NCBI RefSeq assembly: GCF_001311135.1 | Contig: NZ_BBAG01000008.1 | Location: 20,717 to 84,716, forward strand | Direction of reading: 5' to 3' | DNA: 64,000 bases | DNA from: Secundilactobacillus paracollinoides DSM 15502 = JCM 11969 | GTDB taxonomy: Bacteria > Bacillota > Bacilli > Lactobacillales > Lactobacillaceae | Shown here: in pieces, positions 45,383 through 56,847 of the stretch | Layout of the letters: each line of letters begins with the position of its first letter | Position numbering within the stretch: position 1 is the stretch's first letter | Position numbers and translations under genes: made by a program | The notes under the pieces: model-generated | The model's input: only the letters and a program-made list of their open reading frames with translations | The model's database searches: none | What the model was told of the DNA's origin: nothing

Positions 45383-45970
45383 CTAAAACGGCGTCAGTTC
45401 AACGCGGTCCGCTTCGTTAATTTCCCGAACTGGTTTGGCGGGACTCCCCACCGCAATGACCCCAGCGGGAATATCGTGGGTGACCACGCTGCCAGCCCCA
45501 ATGATACTGCCAGTGCCGATCGTGACACCAGCAGTCACCACACTATTGGCGCCGATCCAGACGTTATCACCGAGTGTGATCGGCGCACTAGTACCAATGC
45601 CAGCCGCCCGTTGTTCAGGCAGTATCGCGTGCCCAGAGCAGGCGATCACAACGCCGGGCGCAATAAACGCATTAGAACCAATCGTCACTGGTGAGGAATC
45701 AAGAATCGTGACGTTGCTGTTTAGCAGGGTCATGCCCTTAAAGTGAACGTTAAACCCATAGTCACAGTGAAAGTTAGCAGCTACGATCGGTAAATTTTCG
45801 GTAGTCTCAAAGAGTTGCATCAAAATTTTCTGACGTGCCTCACCCACACTTGGGTCCATTTGGTTCAGTTGCCAGCACAAATGGTCGGCCCGTTGGCGTT
45901 GGTCGTTTGGTGCGTCCTGATACCGCGACACATATGATGGATTGCCTGTCATGAGATTCTTAAACGTCAT
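45383..45970 (-). CDS. Sugar O-acetyltransferase (maltose/galactoside type)
   Basis: A 195-aa left-handed beta-helix acetyltransferase: N-terminal MTGNPSYVSRYQD and RQRADHLCWQLNQ, then hexapeptide repeats (SPVTIGSNAFIAPGVVI, DNVWIGANSVVTAGVTIGTGSIIGAGSVVTHDIP) and GSPAKPVREI. It transfers acetyl from acetyl-CoA to sugars. It overlaps the preceding AI-2E transporter stop by 4 bp and is translationally coupled to it. Confidence 0.9.
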   Translation of the reverse strand: MTFKNLMTGNPSYVSRYQDAPNDQRQRADHLCWQLNQMDPSVGEARQKILMQLFETTENLPIVAANFHCDYGFNVHFKGMTLLNSNVTILDSSPVTIGSNAFIAPGVVIACSGHAILPEQRAAGIGTSAPITLGDNVWIGANSVVTAGVTIGTGSIIGAGSVVTHDIPAGVIAVGSPAKPVREINEADRVELTPF

Positions 45971-47085
45971 TTTTCATCACCTGAATGGTCCGTCTTGTTA
46001 CGCCGCCAGTCGCGGTTCTTTAGTTTCTTAAGTTGCTGCTCGGTTAATTGCTGCAGCTGAGCTGGCGGCACGTGCAGGCCGTGCGCACGTTTCACACCCA
46101 GAATATCCAGGAAGAACGTAAACACCGGCACACCGACGATCAGCCCCCAGGTGCCCCAAAGCGCTTCACCGGCCAGTAACACAACGAACGTGTAAAAGAT
46201 CGGCAATTCCGTTTTGCTGGACATGAGTTTGGGATTCAACACGTACGCTTCCAGCGTATGCACGATAACGAGCAGAATGACGATATAGACCACCGTTCGA
46301 ACCCCGCCAACGGAATACCCGATCAGAGACAGCGGAATAGCGGAAATAATCACCCCAGCGACGGGCACCAGACTCAGGATGAAGATCATGATGGCCAGTA
46401 CCAGCAGTTGCGGCATTTGCAGAAACGCTAGACCAATGGTTGTAACTGCTGTGTTGACGATAGCAATCACGAACTGGGCTTCGATGACGACGCCAAAGGT
46501 ATCTGAAAACTTGTGGGCAAAATAGTACACATCTTGGAAGAACCAGCCGTAGTCACTATCTAAAAATAGTTTAGAAAACGACCGCATCGGCTTTTCCTCA
46601 ATGGTGAAAAAAAAGCTTAGGATCAGTGACAACACAAACGTCAGGCCAAACGAGCCAATACTTGTCAGGTAGTCCATGATGAGCTTAATGCCACCCTTTA
46701 CCTGCGGCATAATGTTCGATTTGCCGACCCAGTCGGCCACCCAGCGCATCTGCGCATTCGTGTCACTGGAAGCACTTTGATAGAATTTGTAAATCGACTG
46801 CACCGTCACAACGACCTTTGTGGCGACCTTTGGCAAATAGATCGTGATGGCAAAGTACATCCCGAGAATGATCAGCACATACACGGTGATCACAATGAGC
46901 CGCGATGGGATCCGCACGTGTCGTTGGACAAAGTGAATCAAGCGCAGGACTAAAAACGTAAAGATAAAGGTTAACAGGATCTTGCTCATTTGCGACCGAA
47001 CCAGCCAGAGAATCAGGATGATGAACCCCAGCACGGTCCAGCGACGCAGTGTTACATTTTCAACAAATCGATGATAAATTCCCAC
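45967..47085 (-). CDS. AI-2E family transporter
   Basis: A 372-aa protein with about eight membrane segments, of the AI-2E/PerM family: FTLVFSLILSFFFTIEEKPMRS region and LVPVAGVIISAIPLSLIGYSVGG are typical, as is the C-terminal segment LIVGVPVFTFFLDILGV. Members export AI-2 or act as Na+/H+ antiporters. GTG 47085 is the start, following GAGGTGACCTGA. The last bases overlap the acetyltransferase start. Confidence 0.85.
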   Translation of the reverse strand: MGIYHRFVENVTLRRWTVLGFIILILWLVRSQMSKILLTFIFTFLVLRLIHFVQRHVRIPSRLIVITVYVLIILGMYFAITIYLPKVATKVVVTVQSIYKFYQSASSDTNAQMRWVADWVGKSNIMPQVKGGIKLIMDYLTSIGSFGLTFVLSLILSFFFTIEEKPMRSFSKLFLDSDYGWFFQDVYYFAHKFSDTFGVVIEAQFVIAIVNTAVTTIGLAFLQMPQLLVLAIMIFILSLVPVAGVIISAIPLSLIGYSVGGVRTVVYIVILLVIVHTLEAYVLNPKLMSSKTELPIFYTFVVLLAGEALWGTWGLIVGVPVFTFFLDILGVKRAHGLHVPPAQLQQLTEQQLKKLKNRDWRRNKTDHSGDEK

Positions 47086-47203
47086 TCAGGTCACCTCAAC
47101 TTCAGTCTCATTTAAATTTCAGGGTATTTAAAAGCAGTTTCCGCGGGCAACTAGACGGTGCCCACAGAAACTACTTCGCGTTTATTACACCAAACTTGGT
47201 GCG

Positions 47204-48133
47204 TTATTTATAAGTCTTGTTAACGTAAGCCTTGTATGAGATACCTGCCTTGTTAGCCGCAATCAAGCCTGTCCGGATATCTTGATCCGAAAAGCTCCCT
47301 GCTTCAACACCGGCACTCTTAAGCGTCTTACGTGCAGCAGCAATTTGGGCGTTAGTAATCGTTTTGCCGTTGATCTCAGTCTGCGATTTTTTGACCGTGT
47401 ACTCGTTGGTCCCTTTATAATTCTTGGCAGCTTTGCTTTCAGCCTTCGTTAGCCCAGCAACGCTGCTGGAAGATGCTGAGGTACTGCCAGTCGTGGCTGT
47501 TGCGGATGAACTGTCGCTATCGGTTGTGGCCACAGCACTAGAATCGGAAGCTGGTGTGCCGTCACCGCCGTTTTTAATTGCTTTATTATTGGAAGACCGC
47601 AGTGCAACCGCCTTGTTATACGTATCCTGATAGTATGTCTGCTTAGCATCCTTATCGGTCAAGATACGGTCCAACGTCGCGTTAGACTCGGTGTAAGACT
47701 GTGCTTGATACTGGGTAACGGCTTGGCCGTAGATTTGAGTGAACATTTCTGAACGAAGCTGAATTGGTTTGACCCGTTTCAAGGACGTTTTAGCCCGCTT
47801 GGTTAACACGTCGTAACCATTCTTCGCATTTTTAACCTTCGTAAAGGCCTTCTTAGCTGTTGAAAAGTTGCCATCATTCAAGGCAGCATTCCCGGCAACG
47901 TAGTTTTGTGTTTGCGACAGATAGGTCTGCGCAACCTTGTCGCTGTCCTTGTGACGCAACGCCGTCTGAAAGGCCGTTTCAGCCGCCGAGTAACTCTTAT
48001 CCTGAACTGATAATTTACCACTATTCATAGCGTTATTATACTGTGTTTGCACGTTGTGGTGACTGGTGTACGCCAAGCCACCAGCAATGATAATTATAAT
48101 GGCTGTTGCAACAGCCCATACCCACTTTTTCAA
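47204..48133 (-). CDS. Membrane-anchored protein with TPR-like repeats and Ser-rich linker
   Basis: A 309-aa protein: an N-terminal anchor (WVWAVATAIIIIIAGGLAY), TPR-like helical repeats (KSYSAAETAFQTALRHKDSDKVAQ, GNFSTAKKAFTKVKNA), then a Ser/Ala/Thr-rich linker (ATATTGSTSASSSSVAG) and a C-terminal domain of about 80 residues with TITNAQIAAARKTLKSAGV. Lactobacilli often carry such anchored proteins of unknown function. TTG 48133 is the start behind GGAGGG. Nothing downstream belongs to its operon. Confidence 0.75.
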   Translation of the reverse strand: MKKWVWAVATAIIIIIAGGLAYTSHHNVQTQYNNAMNSGKLSVQDKSYSAAETAFQTALRHKDSDKVAQTYLSQTQNYVAGNAALNDGNFSTAKKAFTKVKNAKNGYDVLTKRAKTSLKRVKPIQLRSEMFTQIYGQAVTQYQAQSYTESNATLDRILTDKDAKQTYYQDTYNKAVALRSSNNKAIKNGGDGTPASDSSAVATTDSDSSSATATTGSTSASSSSVAGLTKAESKAAKNYKGTNEYTVKKSQTEINGKTITNAQIAAARKTLKSAGVEAGSFSDQDIRTGLIAANKAGISYKAYVNKTYK

Positions 48134-48171
48134 GAAATTCCCTCCACATCTGATCCAAACAATTTAAACTT

Positions 48172-48199
48172 ATTATACCATGATGACAATGCATGACAG
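48172..48199 (-). promoter_or_regulatory. Promoter of the TPR-like membrane protein gene
   Basis: On the minus strand CTGTCA (48199-48194), TGG extended -10 and TATAAT (48177-48172), spacer 16. The start codon is 40 bp downstream. Confidence 0.55.
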
Positions 48200-48430
48200 C
48201 CGTTCCGAGTAAATTTTCGGGAACTTTTATCAGTGACCGACCGCGATCTGGTATGCGCATCACACAGCCCGTCAAGTGATGGAAACACTGTCAAAACATG
48301 ATCTCAACCCGATTCCATCTCGCTTTATTGCAAGTAACAGACTGCTACTTAGTCAGTGTCAGATTAACCCAAAATTTCTAGCTAACACAGTGTTATATGA
48401 GTCTTAGCATCATCCTGGGTGGATAGTCCG

Positions 48431-48601
48431 TTGCATTCCGCAATTCGGCAGGCTGTCGTAGTGGCTCGCGACTGAGCTAACTCGATTTCTGCTGCGCAGC
48501 TCTCGAGTGGATCTCAGTCGACTCGCACATCAGTAACCGACCCAAGTACGGTCGCTAACTGATGTCGACACCACGACAACCTGCCGAATTGCTGCATTCC
48601 A
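48431..48601 (+). repeat. Family B three-stem repeat (B2)
   Basis: Outer stem: TTCCGCAATTCGGCAGG with CCTGCCGAATTGCTGCA. Stem 1: CTAACTCGATTTC...CTCGAGTGGATCTCAGTCG. Stem 2: ACATCAGTAACCGACC with GGTCGCTAACTGATGT. The whole unit reaches 48870 with a conserved spacer and a truncated partner arm. Confidence 0.85.
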
Positions 48602-48870
48602 CTTACGTAGAGCTTACTTGTTACCACTAGTTAAGCATCGAAATAGCATTAAACCAAGTTTGCGGAGAATCCGCCCTCGACTGCTGGTAAGACTATTAAC
48701 AGCGACACTTCTCACAATGTGCTAGTTACCACTGCTAACAATTGATTACCAGGTTTTATAACACCAGTTATATGTGGTTGACCATCTATGATGACGATTG
48801 CTGGTATCGTAGCGTAGTGAAACTGCTCGGCATTGTGTGCTCTGGCGCGATTTCACCTCAACTTGCAAGG
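48602..48870 (+). repeat. Conserved spacer and truncated C arm of composite element 2
   Basis: CTTGTTACCACTAGTTAAGC and GAGAATCCGCCCTCGACTGC agree with composite 1 base for base. From about 48800 TATCGTAGCGTAGTGAAACT and GCTCGGCATTGTGTGCTC match the start of the C partner, which then stops. Confidence 0.7.
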
Positions 48871-49229
48871 CTGAATGGCAGAACGAAGCAACACACTAAC
48901 GCAATTTAAGTCATTCAAATTTTCCAATTAGCACTAACCCATCAACTTGATACCTATAATCTAACATACATTGATCAGTTTGCGTGCAGTAAAAAAAGCC
49001 AATTCTTGCCTAGTCCAAACTCATTTTTGCGACACATGTGTCAGCCCACAATGCCGAATACAACAAGGGTTAACGCGTCATAACGGTTCCAGCATCCATC
49101 GGTCTTAACATAAACGATACACAACATTTACACAATCTTTTCATAACCACCATCAAGTCGTTACACTGACACCCTATACTGGAAATTACAGTAAGGCCTG
49201 TCAGCCAAGAGCAGTCTTTGCAGCAAAAT
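48871..49229. other. Gene-free interval
   Basis: No ORF, repeat family member or RNA motif is recognisable here. It separates composite 2 from the azlCD terminator. Confidence 0.4.
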
Positions 49230-49231
49230 AA

Positions 49232-49261
49232 AAAGCCCTGACCAAACCGGTCAACGCTTCA
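49232..49261 (-). terminator. Rho-independent terminator of azlCD
   Basis: AAAAAGC-CTGACC and GGTCA-GCTT pair around AAACC; the A tract on the left is the T tract of the minus-strand transcript. Confidence 0.65.
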
Positions 49262-49291
49262 AGTTAGACTCATCTATTAAGTTTTTGTGCA

Positions 49292-49636
49292 TCAAATGAT
49301 CATTGATAGCAGGAACACGCTGATCAACCCAGCAACTACGGAAATTGCCATGGAGCGTGTCACGTACGCAATGACTAAAACGAGTAATCCCGCAATGATG
49401 TCAGCAATGTGCGGCATCACTTCAAAGTGGTAGGAACTGGAAATAAAAATATCCTTTACGACCAGCGCCGTAAACAACGAAACGGGTACGAACCGCATCC
49501 ATTCGTTGAACCACTCGGGAATTTTTCGTTTGGTAAAGATCTTAATTGGCAGATAACGTGGCGCAAAGGCCACAAAGAACCCCAAAATAATCAGCCAAAA
49601 ATGTTGTGTGGTATTCCACGTATTCACAGAATTCAT
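49292..49636 (-). CDS. azlD: AzlD family branched-chain amino acid transporter subunit
   Basis: A 114-aa protein with four membrane segments: LIILGFFVAFAPRYLPIKIF, FVPVSLFTALVVKDIF, ADIIAGLLVLVIAYVTRS, VVAGLISVFLLSMII. AzlCD exports branched-chain amino acids and analogues. It starts 14 bp after the azlC stop with GCGAGG upstream, as second gene of the operon. Confidence 0.85.
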   Translation of the reverse strand: MNSVNTWNTTQHFWLIILGFFVAFAPRYLPIKIFTKRKIPEWFNEWMRFVPVSLFTALVVKDIFISSSYHFEVMPHIADIIAGLLVLVIAYVTRSMAISVVAGLISVFLLSMII

Positions 49637-49650
49637 TCCGTTTACCTCGC

Positions 49651-50456
49651 CTAGCTATTCTGACCCGATTCTTCAACGGAATCTTCGTCCTCATCCTCGT
49701 CGGCAGTATCCTCATGATGCCGCAATTTGTACAGCAAATGACTCTTCGGATGTTTCTCTACCAGATAATGTTCGAACAAGAAGCCGATGAAGGACGTCAG
49801 CAACGTTGAGATGACCAACCAATAGTGCTCTTAGTCAACGTTAGGAAGACCACGGCCAAGATACCGGCCAAAATGGCCACGATAATGGTGAGGCGTTCCT
49901 TGATCTGCATCACAACCATGTAAATGAACAGTGCCGTCAACGCGAATTGAACCACGTTGAGATTAATTTTCAAAGCACTCCCAATCAGGCTGCCGATGAG
50001 GTTGCTGACCGTCCAAAATAACAGTGAGTAGTGTTCAACCTGTAAGGCATCTTGCGGCGTCCACTTCTTGTCCGTAGCAAACTTTAAGTAGTTGACCGCG
50101 TAATTTTCATCGTTCAACGATACCGCAAAGACCAGCAGGAATCGTTCCGACTGCCCCTTTAGATACCGGGATAAACTGGATCCAAGTAACGCATAACGCA
50201 GTTCCAAGAAGAACAGCATTAAGACAATTGAAAGTAACGGCGCGTTGATCGTTAACATTGACGCGATCATAAATTGAGCACCGCCGGAAAAAACCATAAT
50301 TGAAACAAGCCCCGTCAATAACGTGTTAAAACCAGCGGCGTGCAACAGCACACCACAAGCCAAGCCAATCGGGATATAGCTTAAGTTCAATGGCATGGAC
50401 GTCCGTAACGTCATCCGCCACCTGGGCTCGTTTGGGTTTGGCAATTGTTTAGTCAA
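49651..50456 (-). pseudogene. azlC: AzlC family branched-chain amino acid exporter, frameshift in the C-terminal part
   Basis: A polytopic protein with the AzlC signatures MPLNLSYIPIGLACGVL, FSGGAQFMIASML and FLELRYALLGSSLS. The open frame stops at 49797 after TKSTIGWSSQRC; adding one G near 49819 gives STIGLVISTLLTSFIGFLFEHYLVE and an acidic tail (DEDEDEDSVEE) with TAG at 49651. TTG 50456 with GGAGG eight bases upstream is the best start; ATG 50471 lacks an RBS. It is followed by azlD, 14 bp apart. Confidence 0.8.
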
Positions 50457-50750
50457 AAAGAATGCCTCCATCACAAAGCGTTCGACACAACTGAAATGTT
50501 TTAGACTCACGCCGATCAACAGTGACCGCATGAGTGCTTTTACCAAAATCAAACAAAATATACACCATAATCACACAATGCAAGACTATTTTACCATGTT
50601 TCATTATGTTTTCCTACGTTGGATTCACAAGGAAAACATTAGAATTTAGTTGTGTCTCATAGGTAATTTTAAATTGGCCATTCAGTTTACGAATAATGCA
50701 ATAAAGGCACCCGTTTTTGTTCATATAACTATTTATTCAGCTACTAAATT

Positions 50751-52084
50751 TTAAAAAATACCAGCAATATCTCGCCAAGTCCGAACGAACCAATTAGCAC
50801 GTTTTAGGCTATGATTGATCTGAATCGGCACATTTAATGTGTCACCGCCATTTAAGAAACTGAAAGATTGCCCATCAGTTTTCAAATTCAGTGTTCCGAC
50901 TTGAGTACCAGCTGCTAACGGCGCCTTTAACCCCTTCTTCTCAGTAACTGAAGCCTTCAAATGGGCCTTGCCCTTCAGCCGCGCCGTACTCTGATTCTGA
51001 GCCAGCCAAACAGTCGTGTTCTTACCAACTGCAACCGTGGTTGTTTTTTGTTTGCCATAAGGTACGCTGACTGTGTCACTCTGGGCAAACTGCGCACCCT
51101 TCTTTAAAGTCACTGGTTTATAAGTAGCGTAGACCCAGTTCATCAATTTTTTAGTTTGGACGAAACGTGACGGATCGGTGCTGGACTTGTAAGCCGCGTG
51201 CATGACCACCGTAATGATCCGGTGGCCATTCTTCTTGACCGTCCCAACAAAGTTGCGCCGGCAGCAGTTGATGAGCCCGTCTTTAACCCGTCAACTGGTA
51301 AGTTAGCCGAATACTGCGATAACCCTTTGAGCATGAGATCCCAACTGGTCATTTTCGTCTCACTAGCGCCACCCTTATCAAAGGTCAGCGTTGAAGTTGA
51401 GGTTGTTTTTAAGATTTCTGGATAAGTCTTCAACAGATCCTGGGCTAACTTAGCGACATCACTTGCTGACATCGTGTTTTCATCCTTTTTCGGCAGTGAT
51501 GAATAGCCCATTGAGCCAGCTTGACCATTGGTAATACCAGAGGCCGTGATCAGCTTGGCTGAATTGAGTCCAAGCTTCTTAGCCGTTTGCCGCATCTTCG
51601 TCATGAACACATGCGGGCTGCCTGAGATCTCATTACCTAATGCAACGACCGCTGCGTTAGCCGAATAGATCAGCGATGCCTGGTAGAGTTCCTTAACGGT
51701 GTAGGTTTCGCTGGTCGTCAACGGCACGTTAGTCAATTCCGTATTCTTACTCAGTTTTGCGGTCGCCTGATTGACATGCACTTTCTGATTCCAAGATAAT
51801 TTACCATCATGCACTTCTTGCAACACAATGTAGATGGCTAATAGTTTCGTCATAGAAGCAATCGGCAACGCCTTTTTGTCGTTTTTGTCATATAAAACCT
51901 GACCTGTGTTAGCGTCAATGGCAATCGCTGACTTCACGTTCAAATTCAAAGTGGACGACGCGGATGAAACCGACGAGGCTTGCGCAGTAACGCCACTCGT
52001 ATAAAACGCCATAAACAGTGCTATAACACTTAAAATAAGACCCATCTGTGCGATGGTTCTCATTTGAATTTCTTTATTCTTCAA
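50751..52084 (-). pseudogene. D-alanyl-D-alanine carboxypeptidase (PBP5-like), frameshift
   Basis: An exported DacA-type enzyme trimming the terminal D-Ala of peptidoglycan stems. SIGNAL: IAQMGLILSVIALFMAFYT. Catalytic motifs: SMTK (Ser, Lys), YSANAAV (SxN) and GLKTGSS (KTG). The frame shifts near 51250 (one base missing); repair gives KTGSSTAAGATFVGTVKKNG and RIITVVMHAAYKSSTDPS followed by the C-terminal beta domain and membrane-associating tail (WFVRTWRDIAGIF). It is the third gene of the RR-HK operon, overlapping the kinase end by 11 bp. Confidence 0.85.
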
Positions 52085-53253
52085 GATTTTCCTCCGGTGT
52101 TGTTGTTGGTTGGACGCGTTCGATTCGCTCCCCGTTTTTAACCGGCAAGTGGATGATAAACCGCGTCATTTTGGGATCGGACGTGACGTAAATGTACCCG
52201 CCGTGCCGATCCACAATACTCTGGGCAATGGCTAAGCCTAAACCCGTTCCCCCCGTAGCTTTGGAACGTGATCCTTCAACCCGATAAAACCGTTCAAACA
52301 CCTGTTTCAGTGACGCTTCCGGAATCTGTGAACCGTCGTTTTCGACGCTCACCTGAATTTCCCGCTCACTGACCGGCTTAGACCGCAAAATGATATTGTG
52401 GCCGCCGTCACCGTACTTCAACGCGTTTGCAATCAAATTATTGAACACCCGACCAAGTTTTTCGGCATCCGCTTCGATCTGTAACGGTTTGTCATCTGCA
52501 TCGATGGCAATCTTGATCCCCTTATCTTCCGCTTCAAGCTCAAAACTAGCAGCCAGTTGTTCCAGCATCTGATTGATGTCGATCTTAGAGATGTTCATCG
52601 GCGTATCGGTTTGGCGCATCTTGGTGTACTCAAAGAGATCTTCCACCAAGGACTTCATTTGCTTGGCCTTGTTAAACGCCGTGTGCGTGTATTTGAGAAT
52701 ATCATCCTCTGAGTGGTACTGATGATCCTCAATCAAGCCAGATAGCCGATAATTGACGTTAACGGCGTTCGCAGGTCATGGCTGACATTTGTGATCAGTT
52801 CATCCTTTGATTTTTCGATTCGGCGTTCATCTTCCATTGACGAAATCACGGAATCAACCAACGCATTCACTGACGTCACCACGCGTTGCGTATCGCCCTT
52901 CAACGTGAACGGGATTCGGTGGTCAAAGTGGCCATTAGCAATGTAGTGCAGTTCATCAATGATGTGCCGCAGCTGCATCTGATGGTACCGGCGCAACAGC
53001 CGCCAATAAACGACACCGGCATCCGCCGCAATCATCAGGCCAATAAAAATATTCTCCCAGCTCCACAGCTGATAGTGGTACGGCCGATGACCATGGACCG
53101 TTTAATGATAAATATCCCGTCCTGCAATCCTGGGTTCGTTTGAATCATATCATTTAGAATCACGATTACTGATAGGTTCACTAACAGTAGTATGACAATG
53201 GTCACAAACGCCTCCATGATGAGGGCACTTTTTTCTCGTGTGGTGAGTTTCAC
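52074..53253 (-). pseudogene. Sensor histidine kinase (VanS-like), two frameshifts
   Basis: Two membrane segments (FVTIVILLLVNLSVIVIL and, after repair, NIFIGLMIAADAGVVYW), HAMP-like region, HisKA box ITNVSHDLRTPLTSIIGYLG, ATPase domain with NALKYGDGGHN, FERFYRVEGSRSKATGG and TGLGLAIAQSIVD. Shifts near 53081 (GGCCG to GGCCGG) and 52738 (CTGGC to CTGGGC) each need one G. Joined length about 393 aa. It partners the response regulator upstream and is coupled with the carboxypeptidase gene downstream. Confidence 0.85.
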
Positions 53254-53357
53254 GGCTATCCTCCAACCTGATTATTTCCCCTACCATCCGGCTGATGATA
53301 CTAAAATCAGTTCCCAAACAGCGCCTGGAAACTGACTTTAACCACCCATCAGTTGTG

Positions 53358-54047
53358 CTAGTGGGTTTCAATCTTGTAACCGACACCCCAAACGGTTTGA
53401 ATCACTTTTTCGCCGCCAGTTGCGTCTTCAATTTTATCCCTTAAATGAGACACGTGCACCATGACCGTTTTGGCCGAAACGATTGATTCCTGTCGCCAAA
53501 CGCGCTCAAAAATTTCATCAGCAGAAAAGACCCGGTTCGGATGACTTGCTAACAGGTACAGAATGCCGAATTCCAAGGCCGTCAAATTAATGGGACTCCC
53601 GGCAATCGTTTTGACTTCGTGTGAATCCTTGTTAATGGTCAACGACCCAATGTCGAGGACGTCCGGCTGACTTTCAGTGACGTGGTCCTGTGACCGCCGC
53701 AACAGCGACTTAACGCGGGCCATGACTTCCAGCGGGTTGAATGGTTTCGTGACGTAATCGTCCCCACCACTGATCAAGCCCTGAATCTTATCCATGTCAT
53801 CCGTCTTGGCAGACAAGATCAAAATTGGGAGTTCTGAATCTTTCCGGACTTCTTTGATGACTTCGATCCCATTCATTTCAGGCATCATGATATCAAGAAT
53901 CATCAGCCCAATGTCCGGTGTGGTATGTAGCTTTGTCAAAGCTTCCTTCCCATTGTAGGCCGTTACTGGTTCGTAGCCTTCGTTTTTAATGTAAATCTCT
54001 AATAATTGCGCGATTTCTTTATCGTCATCAACAACTAAAATTTTCAT
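53358..54047 (-). CDS. OmpR family response regulator (VanR-like)
   Basis: A 229-aa regulator: receiver with DDDKEIAQLL, phosphoacceptor Asp in LMILDIMMPEMNG, and Lys in YVTKPFNPLEVM; DNA-binding domain with LTALEFGILYLLASHPNRVFS and VHVSHLRDKIE. With the kinase and a D,D-carboxypeptidase in one operon it looks like a cell-wall stress system of the VanRS-DacA type. ATG 54047. Confidence 0.9.
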   Translation of the reverse strand: MKILVVDDDKEIAQLLEIYIKNEGYEPVTAYNGKEALTKLHTTPDIGLMILDIMMPEMNGIEVIKEVRKDSELPILILSAKTDDMDKIQGLISGGDDYVTKPFNPLEVMARVKSLLRRSQDHVTESQPDVLDIGSLTINKDSHEVKTIAGSPINLTALEFGILYLLASHPNRVFSADEIFERVWRQESIVSAKTVMVHVSHLRDKIEDATGGEKVIQTVWGVGYKIETH

Positions 54048-54437
54048 AATTAATTTAATACTCCCTTATTCATAGAATTGGATCGATTACTACCGGGAAA
54101 GCATCGTGACATCATAAATGCACAAAACACGATCGCTTATGTCTATATTAACAAAAGTCGAATAATCATTCAGCAATTTATTGTGGAACTTATGAAGAGC
54201 GTAAGTTGGTTAACCTAATCTTAAGAGTCTTGGTTTGATCCGCCATGCATTTTAAGCCCTGCAACGAAAATAACCACAACCAAATGGCGACTGTCATAGA
54301 AAAACCTTATCGCTAACTCAGCCCATATCACTGCATTGGTCAACTGTGGTTGCACACAATCTCAACTGCACCAGCAATCCCTTACGATAGTCTGGACTAC
54401 CAACCTTTAAGTTACCTAAAATTCGATACAATTTGTT
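54048..54437. other. Divergent intergenic region upstream of the RR operon
   Basis: About 390 bp without a gene or repeat copy. It must hold the RR operon promoter. Near 54438 it borders the headless NmrA-like remnant, so part of it may be the scar of the lost 5' end. Confidence 0.4.
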
Positions 54438-54914
54438 ATGTTCTATTTTAATCCATTTATTCGAAGATTGTTATTAAAATGTCGCGCCTACCGGAAATCT
54501 GATTCCCGGCCTTTGGATATGCCTGTTTCGTATCTTAACGCACTCGATGAAGCTGACGTCATTATTAAGGTACTCAAGGAAGACTCCCACAAACACGCCA
54601 TCTACGTCTTAAGTGACGAGATTAAGACGCCAAATGAGATCTGTGACATCATGAACGACGTCATGGGGACTGATATCAAGCCAGTCTTTGTTGATGCCGA
54701 TCATTTAAGGGACTACTGGCCTTCCTACTTTGAAGGCGGTGACAGCTTCGCAAAGGCGGCCTTTGTTGCCATGCGTAAGACTTACACCGACTGGGGTTGG
54801 TCAGGAAACGCCAACGTTTATCACTGGCTCCTCGGTGACCAAAAGCCGCGGACAATTCGTGATTTCGTTACCAGTGAAGCCCAATCACTTGGTATCAAGA
54901 CCACGGGTAACTAA
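54438..54914 (+). pseudogene. NmrA/SDR-a5-like NAD(P)-binding protein, 3' part only
   Basis: Only the C-terminal ~130 residues remain, from MPVSYLNALDEADVIIKVLKE on (KHAIYVLSDEIKTPNEICDIMNDVMG, ending LGIKTTGN). The glycine-rich NAD(P) loop and the rest of the Rossmann half are missing, and no RBS is found before the in-frame ATG at 54438. It is most likely a 5'-truncated remnant of an azoreductase/NmrA-type gene. Confidence 0.7.
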
Positions 54915-54986
54915 CAGTCTCACCCACTGAATTGCACACCGAACTATGTGTTCACAAACTTGCGTTAATGAATTGCATTCTCAAAG

Positions 54987-55031
54987 TAAAAGAGAGTCAG
55001 AAAACGGTGTGGTTTTCTGACTCTCTTTTTT
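54987..55031. terminator. Rho-independent terminator
   Basis: AAAAGAGAGTCAGAAAAC pairs with GTTTTCTGACTCTCTTTT over 18 bp, one of the longest perfect stems in the window apart from the repeats. Confidence 0.85.
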
Positions 55032-55065
55032 ATGTTTGATTTTTTGATTTTTTTCTGGAAGCTTT

Positions 55066-55202
55066 CTTGGCCTCATAGCGGAAACGTGTTCCAGCAGGCA
55101 GAGGCTACTGCATAAGCCAACTCTGACACAAATGCCAAGTTCAGGCATTTCTGCCAGACTTAGCTTATGCTCCGCCCTCTAAACGCCTGCTTCCACACTC
55201 TA
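55066..55202. repeat. Family A repeat (A8)
   Basis: TTGGCCTCATAGCGGAAACG to GCTTCCACACTC. Stem: GCATAAGCCAACTCTGAC with GCCAGACTTAGCTTATGC; outer GCAGGC/GCCTGC. It directly follows the guaB stop codon (55203-55205). Confidence 0.85.
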
Positions 55203-56423
<1,221 letters not shown>

Positions 56424-56591
56424 TCATCAAACTGTTATTTTAAATTCGTGATTTAGCCCTTGTTTCCCGCTTATGCATTGGAAAATGATTTTATTTTGGA
56501 GGATTGAGAACAATCGGTTTGGGAGAATGATAATCGTTCGAAATTTTATGGTAAGCGGTATCATTATTGTTGACTTATGATATTGAATAGC

Positions 56592-56636
56592 AAAAAAAGC
56601 ACGCTATCATTTTGGGATGATGGCGTGCTTTTTTGC
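56592..56636. terminator. Rho-independent terminator
   Basis: AAAAAAGCACGCTATCAT pairs with ATGATGGCGTGCTTTTTT around TTTGGG, between the DUF1129 gene and guaB. Confidence 0.9.
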
Positions 56637-56698
56637 TTTGCATTATTGATTTGTTTTGATGGTGAATGTGAGCTATGTGAGGACACTTTGGTGATACC

Positions 56699-56847
56699 TT
56701 CTCGCCCATATAGCCGAAACGTGTTCCAGCAGGCAGAGGCTCCTGCCTAAGCCAACTCTGACAAAAATGCCAAGTTCAGGCATTTCTGCCAGAGTTGGCT
56801 TAGGCTCCGCCCTCTAAACGCCTGCTTCCACACTCTGCCACACTCTA
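56699..56847. repeat. Family A repeat (A9)
   Basis: TATAGCCGAAACGTGTTCC to CCACACTCTGCCACACTCTA; the end motif is duplicated here. Stem: CTAAGCCAACTCTGAC with GCCAGAGTTGGCTTAG. The last bases form the TAG stop (56845-56847) of the DUF1129 gene. Confidence 0.85.
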
